A stretch of DNA of 64,000 nucleotides. Source: Microbispora sp. NBC_01189. GTDB taxonomy: Bacteria > Actinomycetota > Actinomycetes > Streptosporangiales > Streptosporangiaceae. Each line of letters begins with the position of its first letter. Positions within the stretch are counted from its first letter, which is position 1. The stretch is from assembly GCF_036010665.1 (NCBI RefSeq), contig NZ_CP108581.1:7001501-7065500 (forward strand). The letters are read 5' to 3'. The position numbers and the translations under genes were made by a program. The notes beneath the pieces were generated by a model, which was given only the letters and a program-made list of their open reading frames with translations, made no database searches and was not told the origin of the DNA. Of the stretch, positions 1 to 9,874 are shown piece by piece.

Positions 1-393
1 TACCTGCTCAACGGCTTCGGCGTCTTCCTCATGACGCAGTACACCCAGCAGGCCGTGCCCAACGAACTGGTCGAGGCCGCCCGGGTCGACGGCGCGTCCA
101 CCCTGCGCATCTGGTTCAACGTCGTCCTGCCCGCCGTACGGCCGGGCATGGCGGTGCTGGGCATCAACACGTTCATGCTGATCTGGAACGACTTCATGTG
201 GCCGCTGATCGTCCTGACCCCGGACAACCCGACGGTCCAGGTCGCGATCAACTCGCTGAACGCGAAGTACGGAACCGACTACGTGCTGATCTTCAGCGGC
301 ACGCTGATGTCGATTCTCCCGCTCATCGTCGTCTTCATCCTGTTCGGCCGACAGATCATCGGCGGACTCATGGAAGGTGCGGTCAAGGCGTGA
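1..393 (+). CDS. Sugar ABC transporter permease, C-terminal part (MalG/CebG-like)
   Basis: The gene enters from the left edge, so only its last 130 residues are visible; the frame is open from base 1. It is an inner-membrane permease of a carbohydrate importer. The EAA loop that docks on the ATPase is clear (ELVEAARVDGAS followed by LPAVRPG), and two or three hydrophobic segments follow. Its stop overlaps the GTG start of the beta-glucosidase by four bases, so the two are translationally coupled. Permease, then GH1 glucosidase, then LacI regulator matches the cebEFG-bglC/cebR type of cellobiose locus in streptomycetes. The sugar specificity is inferred from these neighbours. Confidence 0.9.
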   Translation, partial: YLLNGFGVFLMTQYTQQAVPNELVEAARVDGASTLRIWFNVVLPAVRPGMAVLGINTFMLIWNDFMWPLIVLTPDNPTVQVAINSLNAKYGTDYVLIFSGTLMSILPLIVVFILFGRQIIGGLMEGAVKA

Positions 394-1826
394 CAACGCA
401 AGACACACGACCAGAGGCGGAGGCGGCTGGCCTGATGTTCCCCACAGGGTTCGTCTGGGGCGCCGCGACCTCCGCGTACCAGATCGAGGGTGGGCTCACC
501 GCGGACGGGCGGGGCACCTCGATCTGGGACAGTTTCTGCCGCCAGGAGGGCCGGATCGTCGGCGGCGACCACGCCGAGACCGCGATCGACCACTACAACC
601 GGTACCGCGACGACGTGAAGCTGATGGCCGACCTCGGCCTGACGGCCTACCGGTTCTCGGTCTCCTGGCCGCGGATCCAGGCCGACGGCTCGGGCGCGTA
701 CAACGCCAAGGGCCTCGACTTCTACAAGAGGCTCGTCGACGAGCTGCTGAGCTACGGCATCGACCCGTGGCTGACGCTCTACCACTGGGACCTCCCGCAG
801 GCCCTGGAAGACGCGGGCGGGTGGCCCGCACGGGACACGTCGAAGCGCTTCGCCGACTTCGCCGCGACCGTCCACGCCGAGCTCGCCGACCGGGTCAGGA
901 ACTGGAGCACGGTCAACGAGCCCTGGTGCTCGGCGTTCCTGGGGTACGCCTCGGGCGAGCACGCGCCGGGCAGGCGTGAGCCGGCCGCCGCGCTGCGCGC
1001 CGCGCACCACCTCAACCTCGCGCACGGCCTGGCCGTGCAGGCGATGCGGGCGCAGAACGCCGATTCGCAGATCGGCGGGTGCGTGAACCTCTACCCGGTC
1101 ACGCCGGCCACCGCCAGCGAGGCCGACCAGGACGCCGCCCGCCGCATCGACGGGCTGCAGAACCGGTTCTTCCTCGACGCGCTGCTCAAGGGCGCGTACC
1201 CGGAGGACGTGCTGGCCGACCTGAGCCACATCTCCGACATGTCCTTCATCCAGGACGGCGACCTGGCCGCCATCGGCGCTCCGCTCGACATGCTGCTGGT
1301 CAACTACTACAGCCGCTTCACCGTGTCGGGCGCCCCCGGCGGGTCCGTGTCGGCCGCGGCCGCCCCGACCGACTCCGGGTCGCCCTGGATCGGCAGCGAG
1401 CACGTCGGGTTCGTCAACGCCGGCCGCCCGGTCACCGCGATGGGCTGGGAGATCGACGACAGCGGGCTGTACGAGACGCTGCGGCGGCTCGCCGACGAGT
1501 ACCCGCGTATCCCCCTCTACATCTCCGAGAACGGCGCGGCGTACGACGACGTGTTCGGCGAGGACGGGACCGTGCACGACCCCGACCGCGTCGCCTACAT
1601 CGAGGCGCACCTGCGCACCTGCCACGCCGCCATCGAGTCCGGCGTCCCGCTCCAGGGCTACTTCGCCTGGTCCCTGATGGACAACTTCGAGTGGGCCTGG
1701 GGATACGGCAAGCGCTTCGGCCTCGTCTACGTGGACTACGAGACCCAGGCGAGGACGATGAAATCGAGCGCGTTGTGGTATGCCGACACCATCAGGCACG
1801 GCGGCCTGCTGGGTCGGGCACAATAA
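390..1826 (+). CDS. GH1 family beta-glucosidase (BglC-like)
   Basis: A cytoplasmic retaining beta-glucosidase of 478 residues, expected to cleave imported cellobiose or aryl-beta-glucosides to glucose. The GH1 landmarks are present: FVWGAATSAYQIEG near residue 21, the acid/base glutamate in NEP (Glu177) and the nucleophile in SENG (Glu380). There is no signal peptide. I chose the GTG at 390 because it overlaps the permease stop (GTGA) and gives a normal GH1 N-terminus; the longer open frame upstream only shadows the permease. It lies 28 bp before the LacI gene on the same strand, consistent with one transport-hydrolysis-regulation unit. Confidence 0.93.
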   Translation: MTTQDTRPEAEAAGLMFPTGFVWGAATSAYQIEGGLTADGRGTSIWDSFCRQEGRIVGGDHAETAIDHYNRYRDDVKLMADLGLTAYRFSVSWPRIQADGSGAYNAKGLDFYKRLVDELLSYGIDPWLTLYHWDLPQALEDAGGWPARDTSKRFADFAATVHAELADRVRNWSTVNEPWCSAFLGYASGEHAPGRREPAAALRAAHHLNLAHGLAVQAMRAQNADSQIGGCVNLYPVTPATASEADQDAARRIDGLQNRFFLDALLKGAYPEDVLADLSHISDMSFIQDGDLAAIGAPLDMLLVNYYSRFTVSGAPGGSVSAAAAPTDSGSPWIGSEHVGFVNAGRPVTAMGWEIDDSGLYETLRRLADEYPRIPLYISENGAAYDDVFGEDGTVHDPDRVAYIEAHLRTCHAAIESGVPLQGYFAWSLMDNFEWAWGYGKRFGLVYVDYETQARTMKSSALWYADTIRHGGLLGRAQ

Positions 1827-1854
1827 GCTCAGACGCGATAAGGGGGCAGTATAG

Positions 1855-2874
1855 ATGAACGGGGACCGCCGTTCCGGAGGTCGGCCGACTCTGGAAGCGG
1901 TCGCCGCGCGTGCCGGTGTCGGCCGCGGCACCGTGTCGCGGGTAATCAACGGCTCACCGAAGGTGAGCGACCGTGCCCGCGACGCGGTGTTACTGGCGAT
2001 CCAGGAGCTCGGCTACGTGCCCAATCGGGCGGCGCGTACCCTTGTGACCAACCGGACCGACACCATCGCCCTGGTGGTGTCGGAATCGGAGCAGCGCGTC
2101 TTCGACGAACCGTACTTCGCCGGGCTGATCCGCGGGATCGGCTCGGCGCTGGGTGAGACCGGCCTCCAGCTGATCCTCACGATGGCGCAGAACCGCGCCG
2201 AGCACGACCGCCTGGAGCACTACCTGACCGGGCAGCACGTGGACGGCGTCCTGCTCACCTCGGTGCACGGCGCCGACCCTCTGCCGGGACGGCTGGAGGA
2301 CTTGGGCGTGCCCACCGTGCTCGGTGGCCGGCCCGTCGGGCTGAACCCCTACAGCTTCGTCGACATGGACAACCGCGCGGGCGCGCGGCAGGCGGTCAAG
2401 TATCTGGTCTCCAAGGGCCGGAGCCGGATCGCCACCATCGCCGGTCCCCAGGACATGGGCGTGGGTGTCGACCGTCTGGCCGGGTACCGCGACGCGCTGC
2501 TCGCCACCGGGATGAGCGAACGCGTCTCGTACGGCGACTTCTCCGAGGAGAGCGGTTCGGCGGCCATGCGTGAGCTGCTGGCCCGCCATCCCGACCTCGA
2601 CGCGGTGTTCACCGCGTCCGACCCCATGGCGGTCGGGGCGCTGCGCGTGCTCAAGGAGAACGGCATGGTGGTGCCGGACGACGTCGCGCTGATCGGTTTC
2701 GAGGACTCGAAGGTCGCCCTGCACACCGAGCCCGCGCTGACCAGCGTGCACCAGCCGACGGAGGCGATGGGCCGGCAGATGGTGCAGCTCCTGATCGCCC
2801 GCATCAACGGCGAGCCGCTGGAGCAGCCGGTCGTCATCCTCGACACCCACCTGGTGATCCGCGCCTCCGCCTGA
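1855..2874 (+). CDS. LacI-family repressor, CebR-like
   Basis: A 339-residue LacI-type regulator. The N-terminal helix-turn-helix and hinge are clear (PTLEAVAARAGVGRGTVSRV from residue 11, LGYVPN hinge near 53), followed by a periplasmic-binding-protein-like sensor domain. By eye the sequence follows the CebR pattern (RTLVTNRTDTIALVV, then an EPYF segment), the family that represses cellobiose genes and is released by cello-oligosaccharides. It sits directly after the beta-glucosidase. Palindromes of the CebR type (TGGGAGCGCTCCCA) occur at 21178, 21376 and 28013, making this protein the best candidate to bind them. The direct link from regulator to those sites is inference. Confidence 0.9.
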   Translation: MNGDRRSGGRPTLEAVAARAGVGRGTVSRVINGSPKVSDRARDAVLLAIQELGYVPNRAARTLVTNRTDTIALVVSESEQRVFDEPYFAGLIRGIGSALGETGLQLILTMAQNRAEHDRLEHYLTGQHVDGVLLTSVHGADPLPGRLEDLGVPTVLGGRPVGLNPYSFVDMDNRAGARQAVKYLVSKGRSRIATIAGPQDMGVGVDRLAGYRDALLATGMSERVSYGDFSEESGSAAMRELLARHPDLDAVFTASDPMAVGALRVLKENGMVVPDDVALIGFEDSKVALHTEPALTSVHQPTEAMGRQMVQLLIARINGEPLEQPVVILDTHLVIRASA

Positions 2875-2890
2875 GGACGCGCCACGAACG

Positions 2891-2931
2891 ACGAGACCGC
2901 CGCACATCCCCGATGTGTGCGGCGGTCTCGT
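2891..2931. terminator. Bidirectional hairpin terminator between lacI and the NRPS operon
   Basis: A perfect 16-bp inverted repeat (acgagaccgccgcaca, nine-base loop, exact complement) followed by ttgt on the plus strand. It lies between the ends of the convergent lacI and NRPS genes and can serve both. Confidence 0.85.
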
Positions 2932-2958
2932 TGTCGTCGGCCCTGCCTTCGAGAGGGC

Positions 2959-5900
2959 TCAGCCGTCGGCGGACGAGAGCAGGCGCTCGGCCTCCTCCTC
3001 CGACATGCCCTCCAGCTCGGCGACCAGCAGGTCCTCCAGCGCGGCCGCCAGGTCGGCCACGGTGCGCCGCTCGAAGATGGTCCGGACCGGCACCTCCACC
3101 CCGGTCGTACGGCGCAGCCGGGCCGCGATCCGCGTCGCGAGCAGCGAGTGCCCGCCGAGGGCGAAGAAGTCGTCGTCGGCGCCGACGGAGGCGACGCCGA
3201 GCAGCTCGGCCCAGACCTCGGCCACCAGCAGCTCCGCGTCCGTGCTCGGCGGGACGTGCCCGGCCGACGGCCCCCGGACCGGCGCGGGCAGCGCCGCGCG
3301 GTCCACCTTGCCGCGGCTGGTGAGCGGCAGCGCGTCGAGACCGACCCAGGCGGTCGGGACGAGATGCCGGGGCAGGGTCCGCGCGAGGTGCGCGGCGAGC
3401 TCCTCCCCGGTCGCGGTCCCCGTCACGTACGCCACGAGTTCCTCGGCGTGGACCGTCACGAACGCCTGGCCGACCCCCGGGTGGTCGAGCAGGCGCGCCT
3501 CGACCTCGCCCGGCTCGATCCGGAAGCCGCGCACCTTGAGCTGCCCGTCGAGCCGGCCCAGGAACTCCAGCTCGCCGTCCTGGTTCCAGCGCGCCCGGTC
3601 CCCGGTGCGGTACCGCCGCGCTCCCGGCGGCCCGGCGGGGTCGGGGACGAAGGCGGCGGCCGTGAGCGCGGGGCGGCGCAGGTAGCCGCGGGCCACGCCG
3701 GCTCCGCCGACGACCAGTTCGCCGATCGCGCCCTTCGGGACCGGGGCTCCGGCGGCGTCGAGCAGGTGGACCGTCGTCGCGCCGACGGGCCGGCCGATCG
3801 GCGGCCTGCCGTACGGCGCCGCGCCGGGGCCCGCCGCGGAACCGCTCCCCAGGCCCGACCCCAGACCGGACCCCCGGCTGGACTCAAGGCCGGACTCAGG
3901 GCCGGCCCCAGGACCGGCACCGAGGTCGGCCCAGGTCGCGATGACCGCGGCCTCGGTCGGGCCGTAGGTGTTCAGCAGGCGGACGCCGTCGCCGAACCGG
4001 CGCCGCCAGCGCGTCCAGGCACCGCCGGACGCCTGCTCGCCGCCGATGATCACCAGGCGCAGCGCGGGCGGCCAGGCGATCTGGTCGATCTCCTCGACCA
4101 GATGGTGCCAGTAGGCGGTGGGCAGGTCGAGCACCGTGATCCGCTCCCCGCCCGGCGCGGCCAGCAGGTCGGGTAGCGTCGCCGCCCCGCCGGGGAGCAG
4201 CACCAGGGTCGCTCCCGCGGCGAGCGCGGGGAACACCTCTTCGAGGTGGGTGTCGAAGCTCAGCGACGCGAACTGGACGACACGGTCGCCGGGCGTCAGG
4301 CCGTACGCGTCGCGCATCCACCGGATGCGGGCCGCGATGGCGCGGTGCTCGACCGCGACGCCCTTGGGGCGGCCGGTGGAGCCGGAGGTGGAGATGACGT
4401 AGGCGACGTCTCCCGGCCGGGTCTCACCCGGCCCGTCCGGCTCCCCTTCGCCCTCCGGTTGCCCGGTGAGCCCCTGCCCGACGTGCCACTGCTCGGTGGG
4501 CCCCTGTGCGTCCCCTCCCCCGCCGACGGTCGGGCCGACGGCGACGAGCCCGGGGGGCGGCGTACGGGTCGTGATCACATGCGTGGCCCCGGCGTCCGCG
4601 AGCGAGAAGGCCATCCGCTCGTCCGGCTCGTCCGGCTCGAACGGCAGGTAGGCCGCACCGGCCCGCCAGACGGCGAGCAGCGCGACGATCGCCTCGGCCG
4701 ATCGGGGCAGGCGGACGCCGACGACGTCGCCGGGGCGGACGCCGGACGCGCGCAGCGACGCGGCGAGCCGGGCCGCCCGCAGGTCCAGCTCGCCGTACGT
4801 GAGCTCGGTCTCCCCGCAGGCCACCGCGACGGCGCCGGGCGTGCGGCGGACGGTCTCGGCGATCATCTCGGGGACCGCCGGCCCGGGAACGTCCGCGCCG
4901 TCGCCGGCCATCGTGTGGATGTCGGCCTCGTCGTCGTCGGTCCAGACGCGCAGCTCGGAGATCCGGCGGTGCGGCTCGGCCGCGGCCGAGGCGAGCAGGA
5001 GCAGGAAGCGCTCGGCGAGCCGCCGGACGGCCTCCGCCTCGTGCGGGGACCCGCTGGACCCGTCGTGACCGAGCGATACGGTGATCCCGCCGCCGTCCCG
5101 CCACGCCTCGGTGTAGAGGCCGAGCTTCACCTGCCGGAAGCCGTCGGGGAAGAAGCCGACGGACAGGTCCCCGAAGGGCCGGGAGGGGCCCACATCCTGG
5201 GTGTGCAGGATGAGCACGGTCGGCATCAGCGCCTGGGCGGGGTGCCCGATCCGCTCGAACGGCACCGACGTCCTGCTCATCGCCGTCAGCGCCTCGCGCC
5301 CGGTGCTCCGCAGCAGGTCGGCGAACGCGGGATCGCCGCCGAGGTCGCCGCGCAGCACGACGGTCTGCGTGAGGTAGCCGATCAGCGGCTCCAGCTCGAC
5401 CCGGTCGCGCCCGGCGACGACCGTCCCGACGAGGACGTCGTCGTGGCCGGAGTGGCGGTGCAGGAGGACCTGGTAGGCCGCCATGAGCACGGTGAACAGG
5501 GTGGTCCGGTGCTCGCGGGCGAGCCGGTCGAGCCGGTCCGCGACCTCCGGGCCGACCCGGACGATCTGGAACCCGCCCGCCCCGTGGCCCGCGCCGCCGT
5601 CGTCCCCGCCGCCGATGCCGCCGATGCCACAGGGCAGATCGGACGGCGGCGGATCGGCCAGCCGCTCCTGCCAGTACGGCACCGCGCGCTCGGCGCGGCG
5701 GCGCTGCCAGCGGGCGTAGTCGGATGGGTGGACCGGCAGCGGCGCCAGTTCCGGCGCGCGGCCGCGCAGCCGCGCGGTGTAGCACTCCGCCAGGTCGTCG
5801 AGGAGGATCCCCAGCGACCAGCCGTCGCCGATGATGTGGTGCATCGTGACGCACAGGACGTGGTCCAGCGGCCCGATCCCGATCACCGCCACGCGCAGCG

Positions 5901-6228
5901 GCACGCCGTCCGCGAGGTCGAACGGCGCGTTGACCCGCTCGGCGACGAGCCGCCCGGCGTGCTCCTCGTCCGTCGCGGCCGGCCACGCCACCGGCGGCGG
6001 GGAGCCGGCCGGCTCCGCGACCGCCCAGGGGACGCCGTCCTCCTCCTCGAACCGGGTGCGCAGGCTCTCGTGCCGGGCCACCACGTCGGCGATCGCCCCT
6101 TCGAGGGCGTCCCGGTCGAGGGGGCCGCGCAGCCGGCGGACGAGATACATACCGAAAGAGGCGTCGCGCGGATCCAGCTTCTGCAGGAGCCAGAGCCGTT
6201 CCTGGTCCGGCGAGAGCGGCGCCCTCAT
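2959..6228 (-). CDS. NRPS module C-A-T, pocket code suggests a basic amino acid
   Basis: A 1089-residue elongation module and the last gene of the operon. The condensation domain starts at residue 4 with an active-site MHHIIGDG (His130-131). The adenylation domain carries TSGSTGRPKGV and TYGPTEA, and its catalytic Lys lies in SRGKVDR. The carrier domain has LGGHSL as pantetheine site. Aligning by eye to PheA gives the pocket DTEDIGTVIK; the acidic Glu239 and Asp278 positions are typical for basic side chains (Lys, Arg or a beta-lysine type), but the exact substrate is uncertain. There is no thioesterase or epimerase. The ATG overlaps the upstream stop (ATGA), showing coupling to the A-T gene; the longer open frame upstream is a shadow. 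Confidence 0.9.
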   Translation of the reverse strand: MRAPLSPDQERLWLLQKLDPRDASFGMYLVRRLRGPLDRDALEGAIADVVARHESLRTRFEEEDGVPWAVAEPAGSPPPVAWPAATDEEHAGRLVAERVNAPFDLADGVPLRVAVIGIGPLDHVLCVTMHHIIGDGWSLGILLDDLAECYTARLRGRAPELAPLPVHPSDYARWQRRRAERAVPYWQERLADPPPSDLPCGIGGIGGGDDGGAGHGAGGFQIVRVGPEVADRLDRLAREHRTTLFTVLMAAYQVLLHRHSGHDDVLVGTVVAGRDRVELEPLIGYLTQTVVLRGDLGGDPAFADLLRSTGREALTAMSRTSVPFERIGHPAQALMPTVLILHTQDVGPSRPFGDLSVGFFPDGFRQVKLGLYTEAWRDGGGITVSLGHDGSSGSPHEAEAVRRLAERFLLLLASAAAEPHRRISELRVWTDDDEADIHTMAGDGADVPGPAVPEMIAETVRRTPGAVAVACGETELTYGELDLRAARLAASLRASGVRPGDVVGVRLPRSAEAIVALLAVWRAGAAYLPFEPDEPDERMAFSLADAGATHVITTRTPPPGLVAVGPTVGGGGDAQGPTEQWHVGQGLTGQPEGEGEPDGPGETRPGDVAYVISTSGSTGRPKGVAVEHRAIAARIRWMRDAYGLTPGDRVVQFASLSFDTHLEEVFPALAAGATLVLLPGGAATLPDLLAAPGGERITVLDLPTAYWHHLVEEIDQIAWPPALRLVIIGGEQASGGAWTRWRRRFGDGVRLLNTYGPTEAAVIATWADLGAGPGAGPESGLESSRGSGLGSGLGSGSAAGPGAAPYGRPPIGRPVGATTVHLLDAAGAPVPKGAIGELVVGGAGVARGYLRRPALTAAAFVPDPAGPPGARRYRTGDRARWNQDGELEFLGRLDGQLKVRGFRIEPGEVEARLLDHPGVGQAFVTVHAEELVAYVTGTATGEELAAHLARTLPRHLVPTAWVGLDALPLTSRGKVDRAALPAPVRGPSAGHVPPSTDAELLVAEVWAELLGVASVGADDDFFALGGHSLLATRIAARLRRTTGVEVPVRTIFERRTVADLAAALEDLLVAELEGMSEEEAERLLSSADG

Positions 6229-8246
6229 CGGTCCGACATCCCGTCGAGCACCGCCGCGAGGTCCTCGGCGCTGAGGCCGTCGAGTTCGTCGCGGAGCGCG
6301 GCGATCTCGGCGAGGTCCAGGTCGTCGTCGTCGAGCCGGTCCATCGCCGCCGCCAGGCCGGCCACCGTGGGGTTCTCGAACAGCTCGACGATCGGCACAC
6401 CGATCGCGAACCGCGCCTGGATCCTGGCGATGATCTGGGTGGCGGTCAGCGAGTGGCCGCCCAGCTCGAAGAAGTCGTCGTCGACGCCGACCGGCTCCGC
6501 GATCCCGAGCACCTCTCCCCACAGCGCCGCGAGATCCTCCTCCAGCGGCGTGGACGGCGGCCGGTACGGCCGGCTCCCGGCGCGGGTCCACTCGGGCGCG
6601 GGCAGGGCGGCGCGGTCGAGCTTCCCGTTGGGGGTGAGCGGCAGGGCGTCCAGCACAACGAGACGCGCCGGCACCATGTATTCGGGGACGCTGAGGCGCA
6701 GCCGGTCCCGCAGGGAGGCCCACAGATCCGCCTCCCCGGCCCCCGAGGGCGTCTCCGGGGAAATCTCCCCGGCGGTCTCCCGGGCAGCCTCTCCGCTGGC
6801 GGTCTCTCCGCTGGCGCGCACGACGTAGGCCACCAGGCGGGCCAGCCCGTCGTGGCCGGCGTGGACGCCGACCGCCGCGCCGGCCACCTCCGGCGCGGCC
6901 CGCAGCACGGTCTCGATCTCGCCGAGCTCGATCCGGAAGCCGCGCACCTTCACCTGCTGGTCGGCCCGGCCGAGATAGCGCAGCCTGCCGTTCTCCAGCG
7001 CGGCCAGGTCGCCCGTGGCGTACAGGCGGGCCCCGGGAACCGCGGAGAACGGGTCGGGCCGGAACCGGTCCGCCGTCTGGCCCGGCATGCCGCGATATCC
7101 CCTGGCCAGGCCGGCGCCGCCGATGTGCAGCTCCCCGGCCTCGCCGGGCGGCACCGGACGCCCGTCGGGCCCGAGGATGTGCACGGTCGTCCTGCCGATC
7201 GGCTCGCCCAGGTCGATGGGGGCGGGCGACCCTCCCTCGTCGACCAGGGCGACCCGCCCGGCCGTGGACCAGACCGTCGTCTCGGTGGGGCCGTACACGT
7301 TCCAGAGGCGGGCACCGTCGGCGAGGAGGGCGTCGGCGAGGTCGCGGGGCAGCGCCTCTCCCCCGCACAGCCGGGTCGCGATGTTCGCGGGGACTCCGCC
7401 GGACTCGATCAGGATGCGCCAGCTCGCCGGGGTCGCCTGCATGATCGTGACGGCGTCGGTCACGGCCCGCGACCGCAGGGCCCGGCCGTCCGTCGTCTCG
7501 TGCGCGGACGCGACCACGACACGGGCGCCGCGGGTCAGCGGCAGGAGCAGCTCCAGCACGGAGATGTCGAACGACAGCGTGGTGACCGCGAGCCAGGCGT
7601 CGCGCGGGCCGAGCTCCAGCAGGGAGGCGAAGGACTCCAGCAGGTTGACCACCGCGCTGTGCGGGACCGCGACCCCCTTGGGCCGGCCGGTGGAGCCGGA
7701 GGTGTACATGAGGTAGGCGAGATCCCCCACCGGCCCCGCACCGTCACCAGTGCCGTCACCAGTGCCGTCGCCGTCCTGCCCCTCGCCCGCGACCGGTACG
7801 CCGTCCCACGCCAGCTCGACGACGTCCGGGACGCCGTCGAGCAGCGCGGAGCCGACGCCCTTGCCGGCCAGCACCAGCCGGATGCCCGCGTCCTCCCGCA
7901 TGTGGCGGAGCCGGTCCTCCGGGAACGCCGGGTCGAGCGGCACGTACGCGCCGCCGGCCCGCCAGACGGCGAGCAGCGCCACGACCATGCCGGGGCACCG
8001 CTCCAGGCACAGGCCCACCGGCACTTCCGGCCCGACGCCGCGGGCGCGCAGCAGCGCCGCCAGCCGGTCGGCCCGGTCGAGCAGCTCCCGGTATGTCAGC
8101 ACGCCGCCGTCGCCGCTCACGGCGACCGCGCCGGGGCTCTCGTCACGCCACCGGCGGATCAGCGCGAGCGCCGTCGCGGCGTCCGTTCCCGGCCGCCCGG
8201 CACCCGGGGCCGCCGGCCCGCCGCTCACCGCGTCACTCACTGTCAT
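6225..8246 (-). CDS. NRPS A-T didomain, predicted glycine-activating
   Basis: A 673-residue protein with an adenylation domain (TSGSTGRPKGV, VYGPTETT, catalytic Lys in PNGKLDR) and a carrier domain (LGGHSL). No condensation domain is attached, so it must work with the free C protein encoded just upstream. The pocket residues read by eye are DILQLGVVWK, very close to the published glycine signature DILQLGLIWK. The start is ATG with GAAAGG upstream, seven bases after the preceding stop. Separate C and A-T proteins are common where loading is done in trans. Confidence 0.9.
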   Translation of the reverse strand: MTVSDAVSGGPAAPGAGRPGTDAATALALIRRWRDESPGAVAVSGDGGVLTYRELLDRADRLAALLRARGVGPEVPVGLCLERCPGMVVALLAVWRAGGAYVPLDPAFPEDRLRHMREDAGIRLVLAGKGVGSALLDGVPDVVELAWDGVPVAGEGQDGDGTGDGTGDGAGPVGDLAYLMYTSGSTGRPKGVAVPHSAVVNLLESFASLLELGPRDAWLAVTTLSFDISVLELLLPLTRGARVVVASAHETTDGRALRSRAVTDAVTIMQATPASWRILIESGGVPANIATRLCGGEALPRDLADALLADGARLWNVYGPTETTVWSTAGRVALVDEGGSPAPIDLGEPIGRTTVHILGPDGRPVPPGEAGELHIGGAGLARGYRGMPGQTADRFRPDPFSAVPGARLYATGDLAALENGRLRYLGRADQQVKVRGFRIELGEIETVLRAAPEVAGAAVGVHAGHDGLARLVAYVVRASGETASGEAARETAGEISPETPSGAGEADLWASLRDRLRLSVPEYMVPARLVVLDALPLTPNGKLDRAALPAPEWTRAGSRPYRPPSTPLEEDLAALWGEVLGIAEPVGVDDDFFELGGHSLTATQIIARIQARFAIGVPIVELFENPTVAGLAAAMDRLDDDDLDLAEIAALRDELDGLSAEDLAAVLDGMSDR

Positions 8247-8253
8247 GCACCTT

Positions 8254-9693
8254 TCACTTCGAGAACGCGCCGCTCAGCGCGGACAGACGGGTCTCCGGGT
8301 CGGCGCCGGCCCGCCGTACGACCTCGGCGAAACCGCGGACGAGGCGGCGCGCGGTCGCGGGCGTGAACAGGTCGGCGCTGTAGTCGAAGACGCCGCCCAG
8401 CCCCTCCGGTCCGCGCCACAGGTCGAGCGAGACCTCGGACTTGGTGTGGCTGGGCGGGATCGTGTGGACCTCGGCGTCGAGGTCGGCGAACCGGGTCCCC
8501 AGCAGGTCGTCCTTGGGCAGGTCGCTGTGCAGGTTGAACATGGCCTGGCACAGCGGCGGCCGGCCGACGTCGCGGGGCACGCGCAGCGCGGCCAGGATGT
8601 GCTCGAACGGCACGTCCGCGTGCCGCATCCCGGCCAGGGTCGTCTCCCGCACGCGGTCCAGCAGCTCGTGGAACGCCGGATCGCCGGACAGGTCGGCCCG
8701 CAGCACCAGCGTGTTGCCGAAGTAGCCGATCAGCGGGGCGAGCTCGCTGCGGGTCCGGCGGGACGCCGGGACGCCGACGCAGAAGTCGGACTGGCCGGAC
8801 GCCAGGGCCAGGGTCGCCTGGTAGGCGGCGACCAGGGCCATGAATGACGTGCAGCGCCGTTTCCTGGCCACCCGCTCCAGCGGCGTGACCTCCTCCGGCG
8901 GCAGCAGCAGCTCCTCGCGCCCGCCGCGCCCCGACCACCGGGACGGCCGGGGATGATCAGGTGGCAGGTCGAGTGCGGGGGCGCCGGCCAGGCGGCCCGC
9001 CCAGTGCTCCACGCCCGCCGTGTGGTCCCGCCGTCTCTCCTGCACGGCGTAGGAGGAGTACTGCATCGGCAGCTCCGCCAGGACGGGCTCACGCCCCTCG
9101 CGCGTCGCCGCGTAACACTCGGCGAGCTCGCGCATGAGCACGTCGAGCGACCAGCCGTCCACCACGATGTGGTGCAGGACGATGCACAGCACCACCTCGT
9201 CCTCTCCCCGCCAGGCCACGCCGACCCGCAGGGGAGGTTCGTTCTCCAGGTCGAACGGGCGCTCGGCGAACTCGCGCAACGCCTCGCCGGAGATCGCGAG
9301 CTCCTCCACCGGCGTCGGCGCGGGTGGCAGCACCACCTGCACGGGGGCGTCCCCGCGCAGCCGGAAGCGGGTCCGCAGCACCTCGTGCCGCTCGGTGACC
9401 CGGGTGAACGCCGCGGCCAGCGCGGCCGTGTCGAGCCGCCCGCGCAGCCGTACGGACCAGGGCGTGTTGTAGCTTGTGTCGGCGGGGTCGAAGCGGCTGA
9501 GAAACCACAGGCGCTCCTGTCCCGGCGACAGCGGCCACTCCTGCCCGCCGGGGTCCGCCGCCGCGCCCCCGAGGGAGCGCAGCAGCGCCGCCCGGCGCTC
9601 GGGGGGCAGCCCGGCCAGCTTCTCGATCAGCGCCGCGCGGCGCTCGGCGCCGCTCACCCGCCCAGTCGTCGGCCCGGTCATCGGCCCGGTCAT
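8254..9693 (-). CDS. Free-standing NRPS condensation domain
   Basis: A 479-residue protein that is one complete C domain with an N-terminal linker. The HHxxxDG motif is intact (LHHIVVDG, His174-175). The linker ([22 protein letters not shown]) resembles docking helices at the front of NRPS proteins. The start overlaps the MbtH stop (ATGA at 9693-9690), which rules out the longer open frame. Its likely job is forming the amide bond for the A-T protein encoded next, giving a split C/A-T module. Partners are inferred from order alone. Confidence 0.88.
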   Translation of the reverse strand: MTGPMTGPTTGRVSGAERRAALIEKLAGLPPERRAALLRSLGGAAADPGGQEWPLSPGQERLWFLSRFDPADTSYNTPWSVRLRGRLDTAALAAAFTRVTERHEVLRTRFRLRGDAPVQVVLPPAPTPVEELAISGEALREFAERPFDLENEPPLRVGVAWRGEDEVVLCIVLHHIVVDGWSLDVLMRELAECYAATREGREPVLAELPMQYSSYAVQERRRDHTAGVEHWAGRLAGAPALDLPPDHPRPSRWSGRGGREELLLPPEEVTPLERVARKRRCTSFMALVAAYQATLALASGQSDFCVGVPASRRTRSELAPLIGYFGNTLVLRADLSGDPAFHELLDRVRETTLAGMRHADVPFEHILAALRVPRDVGRPPLCQAMFNLHSDLPKDDLLGTRFADLDAEVHTIPPSHTKSEVSLDLWRGPEGLGGVFDYSADLFTPATARRLVRGFAEVVRRAGADPETRLSALSGAFSK

Positions 9694-9872
9694 CCGCCGC
9701 GTACGCTCAGCGGGCGCATGTCGGTCCACACCGTCTCGATGTGGTCCAGGCATTCCTGCCGGGTGCCGGTGAAGCCGGTGGGCCGCCACCCGGCGGGCGG
9801 CTCGCGGTCGCTCCACCACACCGAATACTGCTCCTCGTCGTTGACGACCACGAGCATCGGGGACTCGGTCAT
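9690..9872 (-). CDS. MbtH-like adenylation chaperone
   Basis: A 60-residue protein with the MbtH signature: [10 protein letters not shown] at the front and [18 protein letters not shown] at the back. MbtH proteins bind A domains and support their folding and activity, so it probably serves one or more of the three A domains in the operon. A longer frame exists, but the ATG at 9872 gives the standard MbtH length. The stop overlaps the start of the free C gene, and the gene begins two bases after the preceding stop. Confidence 0.95.
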   Translation of the reverse strand: MTESPMLVVVNDEEQYSVWWSDREPPAGWRPTGFTGTRQECLDHIETVWTDMRPLSVRGG

Positions 9873-9874
9873 TT

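Noticed and set aside
279-1949. Minus-strand frame opposite the first GH1 gene
   Set aside because: It lies over a complete GH1 enzyme and a LacI N-terminus; the composition is typical of an antisense shadow.
4246-6828. Long plus-strand open frame opposite the NRPS genes
   Set aside because: It is antisense to clear C, A and T domains, has Arg/Gly/Pro-rich random composition and no ribosome site; such frames are common in very GC-rich DNA.
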